DNA from: Burkholderiaceae bacterium
Lineage (GTDB): Bacteria; Pseudomonadota; Gammaproteobacteria; Burkholderiales; Burkholderiaceae_F
Direction of reading: 5' to 3'
Length of the DNA: 64,000 bases
NCBI GenBank assembly: GCA_017646335.1
Contig: JAGCMT010000018.1
Span: forward strand, 24,373-88,372
Shown piece after piece: positions 25,649 to 33,005 of this stretch. A model generated the notes under the pieces. The model searched no databases and was not told the DNA's origin. It saw only the letters and a program-made list of their open reading frames with translations. How positions within the stretch are numbered: the stretch's first letter is position 1; each line of letters opens with the position of its first letter. The translations under genes were made by a program, and so were the position numbers.

Positions 25649-25875
25649 TCGTCTTTCTTTGTGGAAGATTTCTCTGATGTGAATCGATCGAAGTAGGCTT
25701 GCGTGCGATCGATAATGGATTTGAATTTGGCTTCAAGAGCGCGAATTTCAGCCTGACGTTTGGCCGCATCGTCCCCATAGGGCGTGAGCCCCAGATCGTT
25801 AAGATCTCGAGCAGAAAAGTCCCCTTTTCCATCAAGGAACTCATCGAACCATTGTTTCCAACTCTTCGATTGCAT
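25645..25875 (-). CDS. small conserved-looking protein of unknown function
   Basis: A 76-residue soluble protein beginning MQSKSWKQWFDEFLDGKGDF. It is charged and helical, with KRQAEIRALEAKFKSIIDR near the middle and a lysine-rich end (SEKSSTKKDD). I do not recognise the family. The ATG at 25875 is used; a GTG at 25893 would add six residues. Its stop overlaps the stop of the convergent MMPL gene by two bases (TTAA). The terminator at 25911-25947 separates it from the dcu gene upstream on the same strand. Codon usage is like its neighbours, which supports it being real, but evidence is thin. Confidence 0.5.
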   Translation of the reverse strand: MQSKSWKQWFDEFLDGKGDFSARDLNDLGLTPYGDDAAKRQAEIRALEAKFKSIIDRTQAYFDRFTSEKSSTKKDD

Positions 25876-25910
25876 CGCCTTAACCCTGTACACGCCTAAC
25901 GACAGTATAG

Positions 25911-25947
25911 AGAGAAAAAGCCTCTTGGACTAACACCCAAGAGGCTT
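25911..25947 (-). terminator. rho-independent terminator of the aspA/dcu block
   Basis: On the minus strand AAGCCTCTTGG and CCAAGAGGCTT (25918-25947) form an 11-bp stem with an eight-base loop, followed by TTTCTCTCT. It lies ten bases after the dcu stop. Confidence 0.88.
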
Positions 25948-25956
25948 ATTGACTCA

Positions 25957-27282
25957 TCAGTACAGCACGGAGCCAATACCCAAACCGGTTGCTACCGCGA
26001 CAACCGTCGAAACGATACCGGGCAACATAAACGAGTGATTGAGCACGTATTTACCAATTCGAGTCGTACCGGAAAGGTCAAACGAAATGGCAGCCACCAA
26101 CGAGCCGTACGTCGGGATGAAAAAGTAGCCGTTCACGGCCGGGAACATCCCGATCAAGGCTTGAGGCGGCAACCCCATCGCCACACCGATCGGCATCACA
26201 GCTCGAGCAGTCGCCGCTTGCGAATACAAGAGCACGGACACAAAAAAGAGCACCAAGGCAAACGTCCAAGGCTCGGCTTGTACCAACGACCCGAACAAAT
26301 TGAGAATGACTTCTTTATTGGCCGCCACAAACGAGTCGCCCAACCAGGCCAAGCCAAAAATACCGACCATCGCTACAATGCCGGCACGCATGGTCGGTGT
26401 CGAGACAATCGAGGCGACATTGGGCTTACAAACCACCAAAATCGCCGCAGCGACGACCAACATAAAGATTTCCAAAACCGTTGCCATCCCGAGGGGCTTT
26501 TCAGCGCCCGGCAAGGTACGCAATTCGGGCACAAAGCCGGAAAGCACGGCTAAGCCTACCCCCACCAAAAACACCAAAGCCGAGAGCTTCGCCGAAGTCG
26601 GCAAAGCCTCACGTTGGCAAACGGCTTTCGGAGCCGGCATCAAGCCGGCCTTCAAACGCGCTTGATAATCGGGATCGTCAGCCAAATTGCGACCGACCCC
26701 CATCGACACAATACCGGCCACAATCACGCCACACAGCGTAGACGGGACACAGATAATCAAAATCTCAGCCAAGCCCCAATCGGTCCAATTATTGGCGGCA
26801 AAAAGCCCCAACAATGCCGCCGTTGCGGCAGACACGGGCGAAGCGGTAATGGATTGCTGAGAAGCGATCGTTGCAACAGCCATCGGGCGTTCCGGGCGAA
26901 TACCGGCCGCGATGGCAGTCTCATAAATCACCGGTTGCAACGGATAAACAACGTGACCGGTGCCGGCCAAGAACGTGAACAACCACGTCACCAACGGCGC
27001 AACGATCGTAATATTTTTCGGATTGGCACGAATGATACGTTCGGCGACTCGAACCAAAAAGTCGATCCCGCCGGCAGCATCCATCGTTGCCGCCGCTGTC
27101 ACCACGCCTAGAATGATCAAGAGTACGTCCACGGGCGGTGAGGTCGGCGTCACGCCAAAAATAACAGCCAATAAGAACAAGCCGACGCCGCCCCAAATAC
27201 CGAGGCCAACACCATTGAATCGAGCGCCGACAAAAATTGCGAACAAGACAATCGCAAATTCAAAAAAGAGAGTCGCAGTCAT
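25957..27282 (-). CDS. anaerobic C4-dicarboxylate transporter, DcuA/DcuB family
   Basis: A 441-residue inner-membrane antiporter, the normal Dcu length. Conserved blocks are VRVAERIIRANPKNITIVAP (about 77-96), FLAGTGHVVYPLQPVIYE (about 103-120), QQSITASPVSAATAAL and LLYSQAATARAVMP, with SGTTRIGKYVLNHSFMLPG near the end. GTGHVVY is DcuB-like while LLYSQAATARA is DcuA-like, so I do not assign one letter. Dcu proteins exchange aspartate or fumarate for succinate under anaerobic conditions. The gene follows aspA on the same strand behind a terminator, as expected for an aspartate-fumarate respiration block. The ribosome site is weak. Confidence 0.93.
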   Translation of the reverse strand: MTATLFFEFAIVLFAIFVGARFNGVGLGIWGGVGLFLLAVIFGVTPTSPPVDVLLIILGVVTAAATMDAAGGIDFLVRVAERIIRANPKNITIVAPLVTWLFTFLAGTGHVVYPLQPVIYETAIAAGIRPERPMAVATIASQQSITASPVSAATAALLGLFAANNWTDWGLAEILIICVPSTLCGVIVAGIVSMGVGRNLADDPDYQARLKAGLMPAPKAVCQREALPTSAKLSALVFLVGVGLAVLSGFVPELRTLPGAEKPLGMATVLEIFMLVVAAAILVVCKPNVASIVSTPTMRAGIVAMVGIFGLAWLGDSFVAANKEVILNLFGSLVQAEPWTFALVLFFVSVLLYSQAATARAVMPIGVAMGLPPQALIGMFPAVNGYFFIPTYGSLVAAISFDLSGTTRIGKYVLNHSFMLPGIVSTVVAVATGLGIGSVLY

Positions 27283-27339
27283 TATCTATCAGGGCACCTG
27301 TAGCTTCAGATGCTCTGCCCTTTCTAGTACGACAGGCTA

Positions 27340-27379
27340 AAGACAAAAGTACCTCGTACCCCTTTGGAGGGTACGAGGT
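27340..27379 (-). terminator. rho-independent terminator after aspA
   Basis: ACCTCGTACCC and GGGTACGAGGT (27351-27379) form a perfect 11-bp stem with a seven-base loop. On the minus strand it is followed by ACTTTTGTCTTT. It sits between aspA and dcu, so the two may be partly uncoupled. Confidence 0.82.
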
Positions 27380-27415
27380 CCTTATGTGAAACTAATCAAA
27401 CGCCGAAGCGATTAA

Positions 27416-28816
27416 TTACATTTCGAACTTCGGAGCGATCAAGTTTTCGAGGTTGAACGTTGCGTCCCACTCTTCTTGCGTCATCAACTTGCGTTCTTCA
27501 ACGACGAGTTGATGCAAGGACTTGCCCGTGTGATAGCCTTCGTGAGCGATTTCAGAGCAAACCTTGTAACCGAAGTGCGGCTTCAAGAGCGTAACGATAC
27601 CCAAGGAGTTCATAACGAGCTTCTTGCAGTGTTCTTCGTTAGCCGTGATACCGTCAACACACTTCGTGCGCATACCGTTCATAGCGTTGGTCATGACCTT
27701 CATACCGAAGAACAATGCCCACGTGATCGGCGGTTCCATAACGTTCAATTCGAGCTGACCAGCAGAAGCAGCCAACATGACCGTCGTATCCAAACCGATA
27801 GCGACGAAGCATGCTTGGTTCATAGCTTCCAATTCAACCGGATTGACCTTACCCGGCATGATGGAAGAACCCGGTTGCATTTGCGGCAAGTTCACTTCAG
27901 ACAAGCCCGTACGCGGACCGGAAGCCAAGAGACGCAAGTCGTTGCAGACCTTCGTCAACTTGATTGCCAAGCTCTTCATGGCGCTAGACAAAGCGACATA
28001 AGAACCGCAGTCGGACGTAGCAGCGATCAAGTCTTCGCTGTTCTTGAGCGGCAAGCCCGTCAAGTCAGCCAAGATCTTGGAGCACAATGCCGGATAATCC
28101 GGGTGTGCCGTCACGGTCGTACCGATAGCGGTAGCGCCCATGTTGATCGTGTAGAGGTGTTCTTGAGCTTCCTTGATCGTCTTGATTTCGTCAGCGATCG
28201 TGAAGCCCCAGCCGTGGAATTCTTGACCCAAGGTCATCGGCACAGCGTCTTGCAAGTGCGTACGACCCATCTTCAAGACAGACTTGAACTCTTCTGCCTT
28301 CTTGTAGAAGGAAGCGACGAGTTCTTCAACAGCCTTCAACATGACTTGGCTGCGGAGCAACAAGCCAACGTGGAAAGCCGTCGGGTACGTGTCGTTCGTA
28401 GATTGACCGAAGTTAGCGTGGTCGTTCGGAGACACCAAAGCGTAGTCACCCTTCTTGGAACCCAACTTTTCAGCGGCCAAGTTACAGATAACTTCATTGC
28501 AGTTCATGTTCGTGGACGTACCGGCACCACCTTGGATCCAGTCCGTAACGAATTGGTCGTGGTACTTACCAGCGATCAATTGGTCACAAGCCCAGATCAA
28601 AGCGTCAGCGACGTCGGCCGGGATCGTACCGAGTTCCTTGTTGGCCATAGCAGCAGCCTTCTTCACATAGCCGTAGCCGATGATGAAGAACGGTTCTTGT
28701 GCCATAGACATTTCCGTGATGCAGAAATTTTCCTTACCACGCGTGGTTTGAACACCGTAGTAGCAATCGTCAGAAATTTCCTTGCCACCAAGGAAGTCAT
28801 ATTCAATACGAGACAT
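27416..28816 (-). CDS. aspA: aspartate ammonia-lyase (aspartase)
   Basis: A 466-residue fumarase/aspartase superfamily enzyme that deaminates aspartate to fumarate and ammonia. Superfamily blocks include QGGAGTSTNMNCNEVI (about 95-110), SPNDHANFGQSTNDTYPTA (about 129-147), MGRTHLQDAVPMTLGQEF and the catalytic-loop signature GSSIMPGKVNPVE (about 319-331). The opening MSRIEYDFLGGKEI and the T in GKxxxxxRTHLQDA fit aspartase rather than fumarase. AGGAGC lies 9-14 bases before the ATG. Between frdAB upstream and dcu downstream it supplies fumarate to fumarate reductase. Very strong CAA/TTG/GAA codon bias suggests high expression. Confidence 0.95.
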   Translation of the reverse strand: MSRIEYDFLGGKEISDDCYYGVQTTRGKENFCITEMSMAQEPFFIIGYGYVKKAAAMANKELGTIPADVADALIWACDQLIAGKYHDQFVTDWIQGGAGTSTNMNCNEVICNLAAEKLGSKKGDYALVSPNDHANFGQSTNDTYPTAFHVGLLLRSQVMLKAVEELVASFYKKAEEFKSVLKMGRTHLQDAVPMTLGQEFHGWGFTIADEIKTIKEAQEHLYTINMGATAIGTTVTAHPDYPALCSKILADLTGLPLKNSEDLIAATSDCGSYVALSSAMKSLAIKLTKVCNDLRLLASGPRTGLSEVNLPQMQPGSSIMPGKVNPVELEAMNQACFVAIGLDTTVMLAASAGQLELNVMEPPITWALFFGMKVMTNAMNGMRTKCVDGITANEEHCKKLVMNSLGIVTLLKPHFGYKVCSEIAHEGYHTGKSLHQLVVEERKLMTQEEWDATFNLENLIAPKFEM

Positions 28817-29123
28817 GTTTATTTAGCTCCTCGTTAATAAAAACTCGAAGGCGTCTAAATGGCGTCTTCATTTTTTTGACTGTTTCCATCGACAACAGTT
28901 CGATGGCCACCCAGGCGTCTCACTGCATGAGTGGAGTCACTTTTTTGTTTCCTCCGGTCCATCGGATGATGAACCATCGGTTTTTGACTACATCAACATC
29001 AACAATCTATTGTCACCAACAGACTTTCGGTCCGTTGAGTCTCAGTAGGGTTTCAAAGTTTGATTGTGACGATGGAGGAGATTACAGGAATCCCCTCCAT
29101 TCGATCTCAACTAACCTTGAGAA
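28817..29123. promoter_or_regulatory. intergenic region between frdB and aspA
   Basis: These 307 bases have no supported gene; a short plus-strand open frame at 28876-29181 runs into frdB and lacks any family resemblance. On the minus strand TTGATGTTGATGTA (29002-28989) matches the FNR consensus at eight of ten positions, and ACAATCTATTGT (29002-29013) is a perfect inverted repeat. A hairpin follows frdB at 29072-29100. The aspA promoter is expected here. Confidence 0.4.
29072..29100 (-). other. hairpin after frdB without a U-tract
   Basis: ATGGAGGAGATT (29072-29083) pairs with AATCCCCTCCAT (29089-29100) with one mismatch and a five-base loop, 23 bases after the frdB stop on the minus strand. 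There is no T run, so it is more likely a 3'-end stabiliser or rho-related structure than an intrinsic terminator. Confidence 0.45.
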
Positions 29124-29930
29124 TTACTTCACGACCTTGATCGGGATCGGCTTCTTCGGCGTCGGCAAAACCTTGTCGTAGCCGCGGATACCTTGTTCGG
29201 CCATCTTACGACGGACGAAAGCGATCTGCGTCTTCAACGGCAATTGCTTCGGACAGAAGTCGTGGCAAGCCAACAAGGACATACAACCGAACACGCCGGA
29301 GTCGTCACCGACGACTTCGTAGAAGTCAGCGTCGTTACGTTGGTCGCGCGGGTCCAAACGGAAGCGAGCGATCTTATTGATTGCAACACCGCCAACGAAG
29401 TCCGGGCGCATACGGACCGTACCGCAACCAGCGATACAGCAACCGCATTCCACGCAACGGTCCAAGAGATAAATATCTTCGGCCAATTGCGGGTCCATCG
29501 GTTCTTCCTTGTGACGGACGTCGACTTCTTCTTCCTTCAAGTGAACCCACGTTTCCATGCGTTCGCTCATGTTGCGCATCCACTTACCCGTGTTAACGGA
29601 CAAGTCACCGATCAATTCGAAAGCCGGCAACGGAGCCAACGTGAATTCCGTCGGCAAGTCGCGCGTCAACGTACGGCAAGCCAAGCCCGGCTTACCATTG
29701 ATCATCATGGCGCAGGAACCGCAGATACCAGCGCGGCAAACGAAGTCAAATTGCAAAGACGGATCTTGCTTGTCACGGAGTTCGTTCAAAGCAATGAACA
29801 ACGTCATGGAAGCAGATTCTTCCAATTCGAACGTCTGCATGTGCGGAACAGAGGCCGGATCGGCCGGGTTGTAACGCAAGATGCTGATCTTGAGCAGACG
29901 ACCCTTGGTTTGATTGTTATTATGACTCAT
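29124..29930 (-). CDS. frdB: fumarate reductase iron-sulfur subunit
   Basis: A 268-residue electron-transfer subunit. The [2Fe-2S] ligands lie in CRAGICGSC with a fourth Cys in GLAC (about 64-84). The [4Fe-4S] and [3Fe-4S] ligands are in CVECGCCIAGCGTVRMRPDF (about 158-177) and GCMSLLACHDFCPK (about 215-228). The wording MRPDFVGG...NKIARFRLDPRDQR and GDDSGVFGCM resembles the Wolinella/Campylobacterota FrdB closely. It moves electrons from a quinol-oxidising membrane subunit to the flavin of FrdA. It starts 14 bases after frdA with an AGGAG site. No membrane-anchor gene is adjacent. Confidence 0.9.
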   Translation of the reverse strand: MSHNNNQTKGRLLKISILRYNPADPASVPHMQTFELEESASMTLFIALNELRDKQDPSLQFDFVCRAGICGSCAMMINGKPGLACRTLTRDLPTEFTLAPLPAFELIGDLSVNTGKWMRNMSERMETWVHLKEEEVDVRHKEEPMDPQLAEDIYLLDRCVECGCCIAGCGTVRMRPDFVGGVAINKIARFRLDPRDQRNDADFYEVVGDDSGVFGCMSLLACHDFCPKQLPLKTQIAFVRRKMAEQGIRGYDKVLPTPKKPIPIKVVK

Positions 29931-29944
29931 TTTTCGTCAGCTCC

Positions 29945-31930
29945 TTAGGCGAGGGGTTCGTCGATACGTTCGTTCTTACCTTGCAAGCGTGCAGGCAAGA
30001 GGTGTGCGTACGGCATGAGAGCGTTTTGGATAGCAAAACGGTCGGCGCCTTCGGCTTCCATCTTAGCGCGGATTTCATCGACTTCAGCTTGACGCTTAGC
30101 CGTTTCCGGGTGATCGATGTAGTTCTTGGCACCGTAGCCACGCCAACCCGGGGGCAATTCCATCTTGTTGACGTCGAGTTCTTCGTAAGAGAGCGTCGGC
30201 AACGTGTCGGACTCATTCGTCCAAGCAGCCAACGTACGCTTGAGCCACTTGCTGTCGTCACGGACCGGGTAGTCTTCACGGAAGTGAGCACCACGGGATT
30301 CCGTACGGGTAGAAGCACCAACGGCGATAGCCAAAGCCAAGCGCAACATCTTTTGCGTACGGTATGCGTACGTCAATTCAGCGTTAGCGCCCAATTGGCT
30401 CTTACAACCGACGTTGTAGGAACGCTTCAAGAGGTCTTCCAATTCGCTAACAGCGCTTTCCATGTCAGCACCGCGACGGAAAATACCGATCTTGGACGTC
30501 ATGATGTCTTGCATACGTTCACGCAAGACCGTAGCGTCTTCCGTACCCTTACCGTTGCAGAATGCATCAAGCTTAGCTTGTTCGCGCTTGATGAAGTCGT
30601 AAACGACGGACGTCGGGATATCGATGACGTTTTCAGCCTTTTCGCAGAAGTCAGCGATGAATTCGCCAACCAACATACCTGCGACAACCGTTTCAGCAAC
30701 GGAGTTACCGCCCAAGCGGTTGAAACCGTGCATGTCCCAGCAAGCTGCTTCACCAGCGGCGAAGAGGCCCTTCAATTGACGGCTTTCGCCCGTGTGGTCG
30801 GTACGAACACCACCCATCGTGTAGTGTTGTGCCGGACGAACCGGGATCCATTCCTTCGTCGGGTCAACGCCCAAGAAGTAGTGGCAGATTTCGTAAACTT
30901 CGCGCAAGTTGTGCTTGATGTGGTGTTCGCCCAAGAGCGTGATGTCCAACCAGATGTGTTCACCGAAGCGGCCCTTCACACCCTTACCTTGAGCAATACG
31001 TTCTTCCATGCGGCGGGAAACCACGTCACGGGAAGCCAATTCCTTCTTTTCCGGTTCAACGTCCGGCATGAAGCGGTGACCGTCCGTGTCGCGCAACAAA
31101 CCACCGTCACCACGGCAGCCTTCCGTCACGAGAATACCGGCCGGGAAAATACCCGTCGGGTGGAACTGAACAGCTTCCATGTTACCCAACGTAGCAACGC
31201 CCGTTTCCAAAGCCAAAGAGTGACCCGTACCTTCACAGATTTGTGCGTTCGTCGTCACGCGGAAGAGCTTACCAGCACCGCCCGTAGCGATAGCCGTAGC
31301 CTTAGCAACGTAAGCCATCAATTCGCCCGTGATCAAGTCACGAACGACAGAACCGTAGCAACGCTTGCCGTCGTGAATCAAAGCGATAGCTTCAACACGT
31401 TCGACAACCGGAACACGTTCAGCGATCACGCGGTCGCTAACAGCGTTCAACATAGCGTGGCCCGTGCCGTCAGACACGAAGCACGTACGCCACTTCTTCG
31501 TACCACCGAAGTCACGTTGACCGATCAAACCAGCGGCTTCCTTGCGTTCCGTAATCGTCACGCGTTCGCCGTTAATAATCACTTGGCGATCACCCGGGGT
31601 GATACGGCTCCAGGGCACACCCCAAGCAGCCAATTCACGCACAGCCTTCGGAGCGGTGTTCACGAACATACGTGCGACGTCTTGGTCGGCACCCCAGTCG
31701 GAACCCTTAACCGTGTCTTGGAAGTGGACGTCTTCGTTGTCGCCCAAACCCTTAATCACGTTACCTAAGGATGCTTGCATACCACCTTGAGCAGCCTTAG
31801 AGTGAGAGCGCTTCGGCGGAACAAGCGACAAGACGATGCTGTCATGACCACGGCGCTTAGCAGCAACTGCCATACGCAAACCGGCCAAGCCACCACCGAT
31901 CACCAGTACGTCGGTGTAGATGATTTTCAT
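29945..31930 (-). CDS. frdA: fumarate reductase flavoprotein subunit
   Basis: A 661-residue flavoprotein that reduces fumarate to succinate. The FAD fold GGGLAGLR (12-19) is followed by [17 protein letters not shown], where His43 is the covalent FAD site, at the same number as in Wolinella FrdA. Substrate-site blocks include [20 protein letters not shown] and GFNRLGGNS. Length and sequence are much closer to Wolinella FrdA (656) than to the enterobacterial one. The ATG at 31930 follows AAGGAGA; the frame stays open 20 codons further. In Wolinella the order is frdC-frdA-frdB; here 690 bases upstream contain no frdC. Confidence 0.9.
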   Translation of the reverse strand: MKIIYTDVLVIGGGLAGLRMAVAAKRRGHDSIVLSLVPPKRSHSKAAQGGMQASLGNVIKGLGDNEDVHFQDTVKGSDWGADQDVARMFVNTAPKAVRELAAWGVPWSRITPGDRQVIINGERVTITERKEAAGLIGQRDFGGTKKWRTCFVSDGTGHAMLNAVSDRVIAERVPVVERVEAIALIHDGKRCYGSVVRDLITGELMAYVAKATAIATGGAGKLFRVTTNAQICEGTGHSLALETGVATLGNMEAVQFHPTGIFPAGILVTEGCRGDGGLLRDTDGHRFMPDVEPEKKELASRDVVSRRMEERIAQGKGVKGRFGEHIWLDITLLGEHHIKHNLREVYEICHYFLGVDPTKEWIPVRPAQHYTMGGVRTDHTGESRQLKGLFAAGEAACWDMHGFNRLGGNSVAETVVAGMLVGEFIADFCEKAENVIDIPTSVVYDFIKREQAKLDAFCNGKGTEDATVLRERMQDIMTSKIGIFRRGADMESAVSELEDLLKRSYNVGCKSQLGANAELTYAYRTQKMLRLALAIAVGASTRTESRGAHFREDYPVRDDSKWLKRTLAAWTNESDTLPTLSYEELDVNKMELPPGWRGYGAKNYIDHPETAKRQAEVDEIRAKMEAEGADRFAIQNALMPYAHLLPARLQGKNERIDEPLA

Positions 31931-32621
31931 AATTACTTGGTCTCCTTGATCCAAGAGGGCCACCACTTCCAGATCTGAACAAGCCTCCAAAAGTGGCAGA
32001 GGTCTTCTTATAAAAAGGTTCCCCTAGTCGTCTTCGCGCTTTCTAACGAATCGTTTGCTTCGGGAAACCCAAGAGAAAAAGACTTCTCTTTTTTGATCTC
32101 GATACCTTCTACCAAAGGGGATAAAAGGTAAAGATCTCAAGCAATTGACTCTTGCAACAAAGATCGGACAAAAGCTTCACTTTCCTCACCAACCGTCATT
32201 TGTCAGATGACGACTGATTCTCAATCGAGGAAAATGACTACAAACTCATGAATCGTCCCTTTAGGATGCAAAAAAGCTTCGGATCAGACAACTCTTTCCC
32301 GAAACGACTCCTTGTTCTAAAGAAACTCATTCTTCTCCATACGTGCAAAAGGCTCTACCTCTCAACACAATGCGAGATTGTGTGGAGAGTTTAGAGAGCA
32401 AACACTCTGACACCCATAGGGAATAACCCGAAGTTTACACGAAAGTCCAACTGGAAGCTCTATCAACTCGGGCTACACATCCAAAGTTTGACTCAAAGCA
32501 GAAAAATTATCAACTTTTCTTGATGCGTAATCCGTTGGTAAAGCCTGTAAAAAGCTATTTCCAACATCCAAAATCAATTATCATTGAGAAGACAACTTTT
32601 CACCATCAGGGAGAGAAAATC
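31931..32621. promoter_or_regulatory. long structured intergenic region between frdA and ridA
   Basis: This divergent region of 691 bases has no supported coding sequence and in particular no cytochrome b gene. It has two notable structures: CGTCAT/ATGACG (32194-32212), a seven-base-spaced inverted repeat that could be an operator, and CTCTCAACACAAT-GCGAG-ATTGTGTGGAGAG (32359-32389), a 13-bp hairpin with one mismatch and no T run. ATCAA (32509-32513) and TTGAT (32520-32524) form another short repeat near ridA. I found no good FNR box for frdA. A long mRNA leader or a small RNA on the minus strand is possible. Confidence 0.4.
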
Positions 32622-32999
32622 ATGACTCACGAAATCATCCATACCGACAAGGCTCCGGCCGCTATCGGTCCCTACTCTCAAGCCACGCGTGGCACGGCAA
32701 CGGTTTTCACGTCCGGTCAATTGGGTATCGTTCCCGAAACGGGTGATTTGCCCGCCGATTTCGAATGCCAAGCACGTCAAGCTTTCGAAAACCTCAAAGC
32801 CATCGCTGAAGCGGCCGGCGGCAACCTCTCCAACGCCATGAAGCTCACGATCTTCTTGACCGACATGGCCAATTTCCCTGTCGTCAACAAGGTAATGCAA
32901 GAATATTTCCAAGCTCCGTATCCGGCTCGCTCTTGCTTTGCCGTGGCCGCCTTGCCCAAGGATGCCGCCGTTGAAGTCGAAGCAATCTTGGCTATCTAA
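32622..32999 (+). CDS. ridA: RidA family enamine/imine deaminase
   Basis: A 125-residue YjgF/YER057c/UK114 protein. It has the opening DKAPAAIGPYSQATRG, the VFTSGQLGIVPETGDLP strand-loop, the QAFENLKAIAEAAGGNL helix and the C-terminal YPARSCFAVAALPKDAAVEVEA with the substrate-binding Arg. RidA hydrolyses reactive enamines and imines left by PLP enzymes such as threonine dehydratase. The ATG follows GGGAGAG; the upstream extension of the same frame is not homologous. recG begins six bases after its stop, so they are likely cotranscribed. Confidence 0.94.
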   Translation: MTHEIIHTDKAPAAIGPYSQATRGTATVFTSGQLGIVPETGDLPADFECQARQAFENLKAIAEAAGGNLSNAMKLTIFLTDMANFPVVNKVMQEYFQAPYPARSCFAVAALPKDAAVEVEAILAI

Positions 33000-33005
33000 T
33001 TCAAT

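Noticed and set aside
27476-28837. 453-codon open frame on the plus strand
   Set aside because: Antisense shadow of aspA with no recognisable domain.
28876-29181. 101-codon frame between aspA and frdB
   Set aside because: No ribosome site, no homology, and it runs into the end of frdB.
29981-31768. 595-codon open frame on the plus strand
   Set aside because: It is antisense to frdA, whose protein is strongly conserved; the translated frame is rich in His, Thr and Arg, shows no domain, and arises from codon bias.
31931-32621. search for a frdC (cytochrome b) gene
   Set aside because: No frame with membrane helices or heme-ligand histidines; the stretch is shorter than a normal frdC.
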